Origin: Neurospora tetraspora
Lineage: Eukaryota; Ascomycota; Sordariomycetes; Sordariales; Sordariaceae
Reading direction: 5' to 3'
NCBI RefSeq assembly: GCF_033439725.1
Contig: NW_026944387.1
Span: forward strand, 2,108,001 to 2,172,000
Length of the DNA: 64,000 nt
This document shows positions 1 through 11,009 of this stretch, piece by piece. A model generated the notes under the pieces. That model saw nothing but the letters and a program-made list of their open reading frames with translations, was not told the origin of the DNA and made no database searches. Position numbers and translations under genes: made by a program. Position 1 is the first letter of the stretch; each line of letters opens with the position of its first letter.

Positions 1-1201
1 CCCAGAAAACGTACTGCTGGGCCTCCTCGACAGCGGTCAGGCTGAAAGCGACGGGCTCGGCCTCACCCTTGCTGGTGAGCTTGTTGAAGATGGAGGCGAT
101 GGAGCTGGGGGTGTGGGCATCGGTAACCACATAGCGGATATCGACGACCTCGGGAGCCTGCGAGAGCTTCTCGGTGAAGGAGACAGCAGTGAGGACATCG
201 GAGTAGAGGGCAGACTGCACGTTGGCATCCTCGACGGAGGCAGCATCGGCGACCTGGCCGAGAACGGCAATCTGGCGAACAGAGGCGGGGAGAACCTCGA
301 GGAAGGCCTCCTCGACGAAGGGGCGGTAGACACGGACGACAATGGTGCCGACCTTCTTGCCCTTGGCGGCCAAAGCGGTAGCGACCTGCTTGGCGAGCTG
401 GGCCTCGGCGCTGCCGAAGACGACAAGAACGGTCTCGGGGGCATCGTGGCCGTGGTACTCGAAAGGAGCATAGGAGGTTCCGAGCTCGTTGTTGAAGGCC
501 TTGAGAAGTTCAACAACCTTGCCGGCAGTATCCAGCCTCTTGTTCAGGGCAGCAGCCTCCTTGGAGATCTTGGCGTAGATGTCGGCGATGTGAGCCTCGC
601 CGAGGGCATCGACAACCCTCAGGGACTCCCTAGCGGTGCGGATACCGTCATAGATGTGGAGGGTGGGGAGGACGGAGGCCAGGAGAGTGGCGAGCAGAGA
701 CATGTGCTGGACCTCATAGGCAGAGGAGCTGGAGACGAGAGCGAGACCAAGGTCCTCAGCGATCTGGAGAGCGGTGGCGTAGTCAGCACCGAGGCCATTC
801 TCAGCGTTGTAGTCGGCAGCGGCAACATGGGCGACGAAGGGGCTGGAGACGCCGTAGAGAAGGGCGAGCTGGTCGAGGGAAGAGCGAAGGTGACGAAGGC
901 TCAACGAAGGGGCCAGGAGAGTCTGGGGGACATGGCGCTTGGCCAAGTCGAAGTCCTTGGAGAAGATGTAGCCAAGGGCAAAAGCGCCGGCACCGGCCCT
1001 GGTCTGGAGAGGGACAACGGTGGTGGTCTCGCCATGGACGTTCTTCTCGTTGGCCTCAGCCCATTCCTTCACGGCGACATCGAGGTCGAAGGTCTCGGGG
1101 GAGTAGGAGAAGATCTTGTCGGAGAGCTTGTAGGCAGTCTGCTGGACAAGCAGCTGGCTGGTGACATAGGTCGGCCCGGAGATGGAGGAGAGGGACGGCA
1201 T
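1..1201 (-). CDS. Sulfite reductase [NADPH], MET10-type subunit, N-terminal 400 residues (cut by window edge)
   Basis: The reverse strand is open from an ATG at 1201 to base 2 (400 codons, no stop, no intron). It begins MPSLSSISGPTYVTSQLLVQ and contains TVLVVFGSAEAQLAKQ and VRVYRPFVEEAFLEVLP. Aligned from memory, this follows the N-terminal part of yeast Met10, the flavoprotein (alpha) subunit of sulfite reductase, which carries pyruvate-ferredoxin-oxidoreductase-like domains before the FAD/NADPH modules. The enzyme reduces sulfite to sulfide in the cytosol for cysteine and methionine synthesis. The hemoprotein (beta) subunit has a related VYRP region, so a beta subunit is not fully excluded; the catalytic modules lie outside the window. 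Third positions are strongly C-biased, as expected of a well-expressed gene. It diverges from the copper ATPase across 2.2 kb. Confidence 0.75.
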   Translation of the reverse strand, partial: MPSLSSISGPTYVTSQLLVQQTAYKLSDKIFSYSPETFDLDVAVKEWAEANEKNVHGETTTVVPLQTRAGAGAFALGYIFSKDFDLAKRHVPQTLLAPSLSLRHLRSSLDQLALLYGVSSPFVAHVAAADYNAENGLGADYATALQIAEDLGLALVSSSSAYEVQHMSLLATLLASVLPTLHIYDGIRTARESLRVVDALGEAHIADIYAKISKEAAALNKRLDTAGKVVELLKAFNNELGTSYAPFEYHGHDAPETVLVVFGSAEAQLAKQVATALAAKGKKVGTIVVRVYRPFVEEAFLEVLPASVRQIAVLGQVADAASVEDANVQSALYSDVLTAVSFTEKLSQAPEVVDIRYVVTDAHTPSSIASIFNKLTSKGEAEPVAFSLTAVEEAQQYVFW

Positions 1202-3039
1202 GTTGACGTATCGATAAAGATATCAGTTAAAAAAAGAGAGATGACGCCCTTGAAGAAAAATAAAACTTCAAGAGGAATTAGGTTGCCCCGCGCAACGACG
1301 TATCAACGCAAGAAGCAAAAGAAACAAAATAACTGCTTCCTCAGCGCAGATATGATGTTGACACAGAGGGAGAAAAGAGAGAAACGATCTTCAAAGAAAA
1401 AAAGTGGTGGAGGTGACTCGAGACGAGAAAATAGCAGCTTTATTACAAAGCGAACTACACAGACACTAGAACAACCCAAGTTAACCGACCAACAGTATCA
1501 GGCACACTGCCTCCGTTTCCGCAGCGCCGGGACATCCCATCCCATTATCCCTAGTTGTATCCCCCACGGACCAAGGCGACAAAAAGATCCAATGCCGGCT
1601 CGTTGTGGTGGTGTCAACTCCCTGAGAGGGTGTCGGTGTTGATCCCGCGACTAACAAAAAAGTTCGTTAACAGTCTGAAGTTGCCGCTGTCCGAACTGCG
1701 TGCGATTGATGTCGATTGCGTGATTTGGCCTAACCGGTTATGGTTAGTTCCCGCACACGCCGAGTTCCAGGCGAACCTGGGCCGGCCGGCTGTCGGTCAG
1801 ATCACGTGCAATGTCTCAAAGTCGCTTTTTTGGGGTGGCAATGCACCTGCGATTTCTTCATGCACTTTTTCGCCGTCTCCGTTTTCGGCATCGGCCTCTT
1901 TGCCCGTGGTCTTCCGTACGATGAAGACCCGGACACCGAAAATCCACTGCCGTGTCCGACGACAAGACGGTCGCGATCCGGAAGCTAATGGTTCCACTAT
2001 CATCCGGTTGCATGCGGACCTACCGACTTGGCGATCCGTAACACACCATCAGCGGTCGTGAAACAACGGGAAGTCCTTCCATCGCATCGTTGACAACCAT
2101 CAGAGGTGTAACCGTTTTGACTGCTAATACACATCGGATTAAATGTCTCTTATTTTTGACTTTGCGATGCTCTTGTCCAGATCGCAGGGTCCTAAAACAT
2201 GTTTGGCGGTTATGCTTCTCCAAGCAGGCATTCAGGATGCCCCGCTATGATCGCTACAGTTGTTTGCCATTTTCGTTGGGCATTATCACGAGGTCACGTT
2301 CGGAAGCGAACATCAAGATTCAAAACTGATATCATGTTTTCGGAAGAGTCCGTCCGTCACTTTCTATGACCATGATATGCCAAGAGCACCAACTCTCCTC
2401 CCTTTGTTCTAGGTAGCCTTCCTGCCTTCCAACAGCATCCATGACTTCAAGGTCATCTTCAACTGGACAGATCCTCTCCTCAAATTCCAAATGTTCTTGA
2501 GCTGTTTGTGCGGAATGCAGAATCAATGCCCTGTTCCTGCATAAGCGTTCGACATTCAATCTTGTTCTTTCAGAGGTCTCCAATCCCCGTCAATTCGTCA
2601 TAGGTTATCTTTCATCCCATGTCGCATTGTTTAGCGAACGAGTGTGATCTTGGCCTTTGCGCGAATTGTGCGTGAAAACACCAGCTGAGTAATGAAATGA
2701 CATCTGGAAGGCGATACTTGAGGTAGGTAGGTATAAGTGAGTGGTGCTTCATCGAGAGAACAGAAGAAGAATGTCAGAGGATTATTCTTGCAGAAACAAA
2801 TTGAATGCACAACATTCCTTGGGAATTATCTGGCTTTTTGGCAATAGTTTCCATTAATACGTTCCTGAGTCCCGTCTTTATTCGACTTCTTCTTGACAAC
2901 ACAAGTCACTTCCGCCACCTGCCCTGGGATATACATCTACGTCCTGTTCCCCACATCATCAAAGTCAACAACAACAATCTTCGTTTGATATCAACCTTCC
3001 ATCATAAACACCACAGCAAGCTACGAACAGCCAAGTTTG

Positions 3040-3072
<33 letters not shown>

Positions 3073-3417
3073 TTGTCGAACATCAATCAGGGTCACCTTC
3101 CAAATCTTTTCTCTGCTTCGGCATTCCATCATCTTACTTCAGGAACTCAGGCTATTTGGAAGGTACAACCCCATCAACAACCCCCGAATTTCCTAATCGG
3201 GACACGGACTAATATACACCATATACACGACCTTGCAACAGGGAAAGAACATCACATCCTCGCATCAACAGTCTCATCCAACGCTCCGACTCGTCGTCAA
3301 CCACTTACTTAACCTTTGACGGCACAACAATTTACGGGAATTGTACGGACAGAAAAAAAAAACCCGACCCATCAACTTTTAATTCCAATATACAGAACAT
3401 CCAAACATCAGCAAGCA
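1202..3417. promoter_or_regulatory. Divergent intergenic region, sulfite reductase / copper ATPase
   Basis: This 2.2 kb separates two divergently transcribed genes and must hold both promoters and 5' UTRs. Short open frames inside it have no recognisable domain. The part nearest the ATPase start (about 2880-3410) is C/A-rich with CAACAACAA-type runs, typical of Neurospora 5' leaders, and contains a 31-A tract. I looked by eye for a palindromic CYS3-type ATGRYRYCAT sulfur-control element and did not find a clean one. Confidence 0.6.
3040..3070 (+). repeat. Poly(A)31 mononucleotide tract
   Basis: Thirty-one consecutive adenines lie about 350 bp upstream of the copper ATPase start codon. No element-like sequence flanks it, so I read it as a homopolymer microsatellite in the leader or promoter rather than the tail of a retroposed copy. 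Confidence 0.95.
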
Positions 3418-6400
3418 ATGAAACCCACCAACGGCATACCAACGCGGCGGCGGCAGCAGCAGCAGCAGCAGTCTAGCAGCGCGACGACTGGAACTGAGAC
3501 ATCCGATATAACCGCCTCCAAAGCCACTATTACGACGTCGTTTCTCATTTCCAATCTTCACTGTCCCTCGTGTGTCTCGACTATTAAAGACGTTCTCCTT
3601 CACTCGGAGCCATCGTCCGGGTCTCATATCCGATGGGTCTCGCCCAACGTGGTCACTTCGGTCGTCACCGTGGAACACTACGACTCAGGTAGCAACTCAG
3701 CCGCATCCGTATCGTCCTTGATCAGAGACATGCACCGCGCCTTGGAAGACAGCGGCTTCGAGGTCAGCGGTGTAACGACGACTGCTACTAGTACTGTTGG
3801 TATTAGTGACAATGACAATAACAACAACGACGACAACGGCTTCCTGGTTCGGCGGGATCTCGGCATCGTAGCTGAAAACGATGGCGGCCATGACGCTAAT
3901 ATCCCCGGCAGCAGCCGTCCACAAGCATCATTACCATCATCCTCTTCTGCTTTCTCACGATGGGTCACCACGGCTTCACGACTTAACCTTGGCAGCCTCC
4001 CTGGGGCCGCCCAGTCTCAGAAGCTGGCTGAAGCACATCTCCAGAACTGCGAGCAGTGTCGCACATCAAAAGCGACGACGACAGGTCACCAAGTAGAAGA
4101 AAAGAAGACAAGTGAAAAGGAAAAGGAATCTGTCGGCGGCCCAAAGTCTTCGGTCTCAGAGGTTAGAAGAGGTAACGCTCCAGACTTCGCAGCAGCTCGG
4201 CAAAGAAATATGGCATCAACATCAACAACAAAGTCCTTGATCTCGACAGACACCGTGGTGGATCTCGGAAAAGTACCATCGTCTCAATCACCGCCCCCTC
4301 TTTACAGAGCAACGGTAGCCATCGGCGGCATGACCTGCGCAGCCTGCGTCAACGCCATCACCAACGAACTGAACAAAAAGGACTGGATAGCCAACGTCTC
4401 CGTCAACCTGATCAACAACAGCGCCGCTATTGATATTCACGACGAAAGCAGGGCGACGGAGCTGGTTGAAGCCATCGAGGACCTTGGCTATGACGCGAAG
4501 CTCGACAAGGTCGTTGCCCTCGTCGACCCGCAGCCAAAGCCACCACCAAAAGCAAAAGCCCGCCGCGAAAGCTCATCAGACACATGGCGAGCCACCTTGT
4601 CCATTGGCGGGATGACGTGCGCGTCTTGTGCCAACTCCATCACCAACGAGATGAGAAAACGGGACTGGGTGCAAGACATCACGGTCAACCTCCTGACCAA
4701 CAGCGCGACTGTCGAGTTCGCTGGCGGTAAAGAAAACGCCAACAAGCTGGTGGGGGAGATCGACGATCTCGGGTTCGAAGCGACGCTCAACGAAGGTACC
4801 TTGGTCAACGTCGCCATCCAGGAGGAGGAGGAGCGTTCGAACCCGGAGGAAGAGCAGCAAAGGAGAGAAGTCGAGATCCGCATCCAGGGCATGTACTGCG
4901 AACACTGTCCCTCGCGCGTCTCCGCCAGTCTGGTGGCAGGCTTCCGACGGCAGCTGGACGTGATCAGCCAACCGAGTCATAAGAGACCGATCGTCAAGGT
5001 AGTCTACGTCCCCGACGCTCCCGAGTTCACGATCCGGCACATCTTGAGGGCGATCGAAGCGAGCGACCCGGCTTTTAAAGCATCCATCTACCACCCCCCT
5101 TCCCTCGAGGAACAGTCCAAGGCCATCCAGCGGCACCACCAATTACAAATCCTCTGGCGCGTCATTTTTTCTTTTGTCGTCGCCATCCCCACCTTCATCA
5201 TCGGCATCGTCTACATGACCCTGGTGCCCTCCTCCTCCGGCAACACGTCTCGCGAGTTCCTGATGAAACCATGGACATCAGGCATCTCGCGCGCGCAAAT
5301 CGCGCTTTTCATCCTGGCCACGCCCGTCTACTTGTTTGCCGCCGATATTTTTCATAGGCGCGCCTACAAGGAGATCAGGACGCTGTGGCGGCGAGCCAGT
5401 CGCGTCCCCCTGCTGCAGCGCTTCTACCGGTTTGGCAGCATGAACACGCTCATGTCGCTGGGCACCACCATTGCCTACGTCTCGTCCGTTTGCCAGATGA
5501 TCGCGGCGGGAGCGCAGAAGGTGCATATGGTGGATGACTCCAACTTTTACTTTGACTCGGTTGTTTTTCTCACGTTTTTCTTGCTCGTGGGACGCCTGAT
5601 TGAGTCGTACAGCAAGTCGCGGACGGGAGACGCGGTGGAGATGCTGGGGAAGCTGCGTCCGACGACGGCGATTCTTGTGGAAGGCTATGGTACTGAGAAA
5701 GAGAGGGACGAAGTGGTGCAAGCTGACTCGCTCGACTACGGCGACGTGGTGCGCATTCCCCATGGCGCTTCCCCGCCGGCGGACGGGATTGTTGTTCGGG
5801 GCCAAGGTAGCTTGGACGAGTCGAGTCTGACGGGCGAGTCCAAGCCGGTCAAGAAGGCCGTCGGTGATGAGGTGTATACGGGCACCGTCAACAAGGACGC
5901 GCCGCTCTTGGTCCGGGTCACTGGTGTGGCGGGCAAGTCGATGTTGGATGAAGTCGTCAAGGCGGTTCGCGAAGGGCAGACCAGACGAGCTCCCATTGAG
6001 CAAGTGGCGGATATTCTGACGGCATATTTCGTTCCCGTCGTCATTGCCATTGCGGTTGCCACTTGGATCATCTGGCTCGCTGTTGGATATAGTGGTCATG
6101 TGTCAGACGACTTCCTTGGAGACACCAAGGGCGGATGGGTTGTCTTTGCGTTGCAGTTCGCGATTTCTGTCTGTGTTGTGGCTTGCCCGTGCGGCCTGGC
6201 ACTGGCTGCTCCAACGGCCATCTTTGTCGGCGGTGGAATTGCGGCGAAACATGGTATCTTGGCCAAGGGAGGAGGTGAAGCGTTTGAGAAGGCTAGCAGG
6301 GTCGATTGTGTCGTTTTCGACAAGACTGGCACCTTGACGACGGGAGGAGAGCCCAAGATCACAGACTCGGAGGTTTTCGGTGCCGCGGCAGATGAGGAGA

Positions 6401-7410
6401 ATGGCATGGTTTTGGCGGCACTGAAGGCGGTCGAAGAGAACAGCAGTCATCCGATAGCAAAAGCCATCGTCGCCTTTTGTGCAGCAAAGACGTCGGCCAA
6501 AACCCAAGTCGAGGACTTGCAAGAGATTGCTGGCAAGGGAATGAAGGCCAGGTGCTTGGGAGTGGACTCTCAAGATGACTTTGATCTCATGGTCGGCAAC
6601 GAAGCCCTCATGGAGGACTTTGCCGTTACCGTCTCAGATCAGACTGTCCAGACGCTGCAGAAGTGGAAAAGTGAAGCCAAGTCCGTTGCTCTGGTTGCGA
6701 TACGGCGACACCAGGGAAGTGATGCCAGTGGATGGCTTCTTGCTGTTGCCCTAGCAATTTCCGATCCCATCCGCCCCGAAGCACCGCTCATTGTTAAGGC
6801 TCTTCAGTCTCGAGGCACTCGCGTGTGGATGCTCTCCGGTGATAACCCCGTCACGGCAGCTGCTGTCGCACACCAACTCGGCATTCCCGCCGACCAGGTC
6901 ATCGCCGGGGTGCTCCCAACGGGAAAGGCTGATAAGATCAGGTATTTGCAAGGGACAGAGAAGGCGCGCGTCGGTAAGGACAGTGAGTCGAGTACACGTC
7001 GCGCGATGGTGGCCATGGTCGGCGATGGCATCAATGACAGTCCAGCGTTGGCAACGGCAGATATCGGTATAGCCATCGGATCCGGGGCAGACATTGCCAT
7101 CAGCAGCGCGGACTTTGTGCTCATCAACAGCGACCTGCGCGGGGTGGTGACGCTCCTGGATCTCTCTGCCACGGTCTTCCGGAGGATCAAGTTCAACTTT
7201 GGGTGGGCGGTGGTGTACAACTGCATCGCGCTCCCTGTGGCAGCGGGCGCGTTCTATCCGATTGTGAGCGATGGGAACCATGTCAAGTTGGATCCGGTGT
7301 GGGCTAGTTTGGCCATGGCGTTGAGCAGCATTAGCGTGGTGTTGAGCTCATTGGCGTTACGGAGCAGAGTGTTTGGAATTGGATTCCGGGCGAGGAAGAT
7401 TGGAGTATAG
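3418..7410 (+). CDS. Copper-transporting P1B-type ATPase with four heavy-metal (CxxC) sites
   Basis: Intronless, 1330 aa from the ATG at 3418; an in-frame TTG farther upstream is not a credible start. It should pump Cu(I) across a membrane by ATP hydrolysis. The N-terminal half has four CxxC metal sites: C49-x2-C52 (HCPSC), C307/C310 (GMTCAAC), C401/C404 (GMTCASC) and C494/C497 (GMYCEHC). The core has TGES 805-808, the CPC transmembrane metal site 923-925, the phosphorylated DKTGT at D968, an SSHP motif and GDGIND at 1202-1207. The segment around FDSVVFLTFFLLVGRLIESY resembles the fungal Crp1/CrpA-like branch more than Ccc2, which would suggest plasma-membrane copper efflux; that assignment is inference. 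A low-complexity, poly-Gln-bearing N-terminus precedes the first site. Confidence 0.93.
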   Translation: MKPTNGIPTRRRQQQQQQSSSATTGTETSDITASKATITTSFLISNLHCPSCVSTIKDVLLHSEPSSGSHIRWVSPNVVTSVVTVEHYDSGSNSAASVSSLIRDMHRALEDSGFEVSGVTTTATSTVGISDNDNNNNDDNGFLVRRDLGIVAENDGGHDANIPGSSRPQASLPSSSSAFSRWVTTASRLNLGSLPGAAQSQKLAEAHLQNCEQCRTSKATTTGHQVEEKKTSEKEKESVGGPKSSVSEVRRGNAPDFAAARQRNMASTSTTKSLISTDTVVDLGKVPSSQSPPPLYRATVAIGGMTCAACVNAITNELNKKDWIANVSVNLINNSAAIDIHDESRATELVEAIEDLGYDAKLDKVVALVDPQPKPPPKAKARRESSSDTWRATLSIGGMTCASCANSITNEMRKRDWVQDITVNLLTNSATVEFAGGKENANKLVGEIDDLGFEATLNEGTLVNVAIQEEEERSNPEEEQQRREVEIRIQGMYCEHCPSRVSASLVAGFRRQLDVISQPSHKRPIVKVVYVPDAPEFTIRHILRAIEASDPAFKASIYHPPSLEEQSKAIQRHHQLQILWRVIFSFVVAIPTFIIGIVYMTLVPSSSGNTSREFLMKPWTSGISRAQIALFILATPVYLFAADIFHRRAYKEIRTLWRRASRVPLLQRFYRFGSMNTLMSLGTTIAYVSSVCQMIAAGAQKVHMVDDSNFYFDSVVFLTFFLLVGRLIESYSKSRTGDAVEMLGKLRPTTAILVEGYGTEKERDEVVQADSLDYGDVVRIPHGASPPADGIVVRGQGSLDESSLTGESKPVKKAVGDEVYTGTVNKDAPLLVRVTGVAGKSMLDEVVKAVREGQTRRAPIEQVADILTAYFVPVVIAIAVATWIIWLAVGYSGHVSDDFLGDTKGGWVVFALQFAISVCVVACPCGLALAAPTAIFVGGGIAAKHGILAKGGGEAFEKASRVDCVVFDKTGTLTTGGEPKITDSEVFGAAADEENGMVLAALKAVEENSSHPIAKAIVAFCAAKTSAKTQVEDLQEIAGKGMKARCLGVDSQDDFDLMVGNEALMEDFAVTVSDQTVQTLQKWKSEAKSVALVAIRRHQGSDASGWLLAVALAISDPIRPEAPLIVKALQSRGTRVWMLSGDNPVTAAAVAHQLGIPADQVIAGVLPTGKADKIRYLQGTEKARVGKDSESSTRRAMVAMVGDGINDSPALATADIGIAIGSGADIAISSADFVLINSDLRGVVTLLDLSATVFRRIKFNFGWAVVYNCIALPVAAGAFYPIVSDGNHVKLDPVWASLAMALSSISVVLSSLALRSRVFGIGFRARKIGV

Positions 7411-8000
7411 AGGTGAAAAGGGTGAACATGTGTTACTAAGGAATAATATAGACAGTATTTATCTGACGAGCATTTGTTTGTTGTTTGTTTGTTTGTTTCA
7501 GTTTTTTGCATGACGTCCCTTGGTGGTTGGAGACATTTGGAGATGGCCTGTGGGGCGCTAAGCAGCCGCTGGAAGCCCCACTATTAAAGTAGCTACAGAC
7601 CCACTGGAGCCGCCCGTGTTTCCCCTGTCCATGTCCGTTGAGCCCAGGAACCGAACTTCAACTTGAGCATCTTCTCTCTTTTTGGTTCTCGACTTCAGCC
7701 CACCACAACGAAAGCTTGCTTCAACACCCATTGGTTGTGTAGCTCCAAACAACTGCCGGTGCTTACCCTCCTTCACAACGATCGGAAGCCGGCAACAACA
7801 GACGAACTGGAATTGTCCGAGCGTTGATTGAATCCTTCTAAACGACGATTTACGCGAGCTCGGCCACTCAACTTGCTACGGTCATCATCATTTCGAAAGC
7901 ACGGCAAAGCGACGCGGTCGCTGACGGCGCCTTTGATTCATAAACCCACCGGAACGTCGACCGTCTACCGAGACCCTCACGATCGAGAGAATCAAACACC
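7411..8000. other. Intergenic region with (GTTT)n run
   Basis: This holds the 3' UTR of the ATPase and the leader of the C3HC gene. A GTTT repeat of about five units lies near 7480-7499. I see no further gene. Confidence 0.6.
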
Positions 8001-9861
8001 ATGAACGCTACCGTTAAGCGCAAGTTCAACTCCCTGCTCCAGGGCATCGGGAGCCGGCCGACCAACCCAGACTCTCCCTCCTCGACGCGCGACAATGACT
8101 CGCTGAGCTCGACGCCTGCCTCTTCCTCAAGCTCGAGGTTTACAAACATGGCCAACGATAGCCTCGACTATCTCAGTAAGAAGCGCCGTGTCGGCGGGCT
8201 GCCCTCCACACCGAGCGCAATCACGTTAACGACCCCGACGAAAGGGCAAACCACCATCTCCAACATCAATCTCCGAAAATGGAACTCCCATGGCGCCGGG
8301 AGCAGCCCCGCGCCCGGGGCCAGCGGCGGCGGCAGCGCGAAGGAGCATAGTCCAGTTACGAAATTGCAACCACCGAAATACTGCCCCGGCGACCGCGACC
8401 AGCTCGTGCGACGATTGGCAACTTTCCAAGAACTGACGGACTGGACACCAAAACCCGATAGGGTCAACGAGATCGAGTGGGCGAAGCGCGGCTGGGTTTG
8501 TCAGGGCAAGGAGCGCATTAAGTGCACGCTCTGCAACAACGAACTGGCTGTCAAGCTGAATCGCAAGGAGGTGGATGGGAAGGAGATTCCGGTGCTGATC
8601 GCCGCAGACATTGCTGAGTCGGTGGTGGACCAGTATGCTGAGCTGATTATCACATCGCACCGGGAGGATTGCTTGTGGAGGAAGAAGGGGTGTGATGGTG
8701 AGCATCTGCACGCAGGAGGGTTCTGACATTGCGCTAACGGTTCCTTTGACAGATTCCCTTCTACGATTACCTCTACCCAACCCCAAACTAGCCCTCGAAA
8801 CCCTTCGCCAGCGATACGACGAGCTCTGCCAGCGCAAGGATTTCCTCCCTTACGAGTTCAACCTCCGCCTTCCAGAAGGTCTCGACATCGACATCATCCT
8901 CTCGTACCTCCCACCCAACTTCTTTACCGAGCCTCCACCATCCAGCGCCGCCGCTCCCTCTACAACCTCACAACCCGCCAGTCCCAACCCATCCACTTCA
9001 CAACAACCACCAGCGATCAACCGCACCGCCTTAGCCCTCGCCCTGCTCGGCTGGCAAGGCCTCTCTAACCCTCGTCTCGGCACCGCCGTCCCCAACTCCG
9101 CCTCCTGCCACACCTGCCTCCGCCGCCTCGGCCTATGGATGTTCAAATCCAAACAAGTCGACCCAGAGACCAACACGATCCTGGTCCCCGCACCCATGGA
9201 CCACCTCGACCCTCTGCGCGAGCACCGCTTCTTCTGTCCCTGGAAGAACCCGCAAGCGCAACGGAACCCGGGCGCCAAGCCCTTAGCCAGGGGCGAGACG
9301 GACAGAGCCGCCTGGGAGGTTCTGGTGGAGGGGTTGAGGAACGAGAGCCGGTTGAGAGAGAAGGGAAGGGATTTGATGCATGGGAGGAGTAAGTCCTCTG
9401 GTTCTGGGTTTGGGTTTGGGTTGGGAGGGAAGAAAGGGACGCCGCATAGGGCGACGGGGAGCGCGAGTGGTTTGTTGGGAGTGCCGATGACGCCTGATGC
9501 CAGGGGATTGTCAGGGCAACAGCCGAATAGTGCGCCGGGTGGTCTTCATGTTGGTGACCAAGAAGAAGGAGGGGACGAAGAAGAGGGAGACGAAGATGAT
9601 GATGAGTCGGAGGAGGCGAGGAAGAAGAAGGATCAGGCTATGATGAGCAGGTTGAGGAGGGTTAAGAGCTTGTTCAATACCAAGGGGAGCAAGTTGAAGA
9701 AGTTGGGGGCGTCTCCATCGCCGTCTCCGGGGCCAGCGGGGGCGGGGGCGGTTAGTGTGCCGAATAGTCCTCGGCCGGGGACGTCGCATTCTACGAGGAC
9801 TACCGGGACTACGGGGACGACTGGGACTACAGGAGGTAGTGCGAATGCTCTCGCTGAGTGA
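8001..9861 (+). CDS. C3HC zinc-finger / Rsm1 (NIPA-like) protein
   Basis: Two exons, 8001-8697 and 8753-9861, with a 55-nt intron (GTGAGC..GACAG); splicing at phase 1 joins the frames and gives 601 aa. The N-terminal ~125 residues are Ser/Pro-rich. A C3HC zinc finger follows (WAKRGWVC, CTLCNNEL, then H-x3-C with CLWRKKGC), then an Rsm1-type second zinc domain with CHTCLRRLGLWMF. In fission yeast Rsm1 is linked to mRNA export, and in animals NIPA is an F-box-type adaptor; both are nuclear. The C-terminal third is acidic and then Lys/Ser/Thr-rich, ending in TTGTTGTTGG repeats. Family assignment is from motif order; the molecular role in this organism is inferred. Confidence 0.82.
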
Positions 9862-10928
9862 GGGAAGGGAAGTGGTTATTCATCAGCATCATCATCTTTC
9901 AGGTTGGCTGGCGGGCGTTGACACGCATGGAGTTTGGGGAGCAGTGTTATCGTCCGAAATTGTATACTACAGGTGTATCAATAGCCTTGGATTTTAGCGT
10001 TAACGATTTCATTGTCAACCTCTCCTAAAGACTCAACAGTTCATTCCTAAAGATTTCTTGATTGTAGTAGTCTAGGAAGTCCGCAATTACTCAACCTTAC
10101 ACCCTCGGCGTGATGTACCTACCAAACCACCATTATTCAAGTTGTGAGCACGGATCACCTCCAGGGTTAAGTACACCGTCCCACGCAAGCCACGGTGAAC
10201 CCTCACCTTTTTCGAGTTTCAAAACCGGCAGGCCGGCCGGCTGCCGAAACGGCGAAAAAACCAAGGCCGCCATATCCGGCGTGTCAGTGATCGCTGGTCG
10301 GCAACGGGGAAAAGCACGTGGCGAAAAGAAATGCCTTATCAAGACCCCTGTTTGCATGTTTTTAGTTCAGTTTTCGTAGATTTTTTTTTCCGGGCAGGAC
10401 GGAACAATTTGTCGCGGGCTTTTTGTGTTTGTGTTTTGTTGGAACAACAACAGAAAAAAAAAACCGTGGTAACAGAGAGAAGAGAGCATGCAATGTTTCG
10501 CGATGCGATGCGAGACAGCCGCTTTCTAAATCGACGAGTTGCGAATTGTCAGATTGATTGAACATGGACACGTTCGGCCAATCTCATTTTGCGCTGCTCA
10601 CCTTCGCCAAATCGACCAGAGCAACCCACCAACCGACAAACCGACAAACCAACCCGCCAATAATCACCTTACTGATCCACCATCGAGCGCGGTTTCCTAC
10701 TCACCTTCATCTCACCGAAAACCATCAAGTCGCACACCAAAGAACCAAACCTCACTCAGCCTGTCTTCCCACTTTGCGTAACCCTACCTCTACCTACCCC
10801 TCCGTCGTTACCTCCTCACCTCGTCCTGTCGCTGTACTTCCGTACGCAGTCAGTCGCCCTGGCACTTTATAAGGCCTCCAAAAATGTACTCATTCCAACA
10901 AACGATTATTCCTAGCAATAATCAATGC
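9862..10928. other. Intergenic region upstream of tRNA-Pro
   Basis: Contains the 3' UTR of the zinc-finger gene and the tRNA upstream flank. A GC-rich inverted repeat (CGGCAG at 10226-10231, CTGCCG at 10241-10246, 9-nt loop) is visible. ORFs here are short, overlapping and without domain character. Confidence 0.5.
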
Positions 10929-11000
10929 GGCTTAGTGGTCTAGTGGTATGATTCTCGCTTTGGGTGCGAGAGGTCCCGGGTTCAATCCCCGGCTGAGCCC
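10929..11000 (+). tRNA. tRNA-Pro (anticodon TGG), intronless
   Basis: The acceptor arms GGCTTAG and CTGAGCC pair over seven bases. The anticodon stem CTCGC/GCGAG encloses loop TTTGGGT with anticodon TGG. The T arm carries GGTTCAATCCC (B box) and the D arm TAGTGGTCTAGTGGTA (A box). The 72-nt gene ends at the discriminator C. It decodes CCA/CCG-type proline codons. Confidence 0.95.
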
Positions 11001-11003
11001 CTC

Positions 11004-11009
11004 TTTTTT
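11004..11009 (+). terminator. Pol III terminator (T6) of tRNA-Pro
   Basis: A run of six T starts four bases after the mature 3' end of the tRNA, the usual RNA polymerase III stop. Confidence 0.85.

Noticed and set aside
113-1642. 509-codon plus-strand open frame
   Set aside because: It lies antisense to the sulfite reductase coding frame; the composition (Gly/Glu/Asp/Leu) is the mirror of its C-ending codons and no domain is visible.
3040-3070. Poly(A) as the tail of a retroposed element
   Set aside because: No adjacent element-like sequence or target-site duplication was apparent; treated as a homopolymer.
3037-3312. Frames encoding poly-Lys
   Set aside because: Created only by translating the 31-A tract; no other support.
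5278-6099. 273-codon minus-strand frame
   Set aside because: Antisense to the copper ATPase core.
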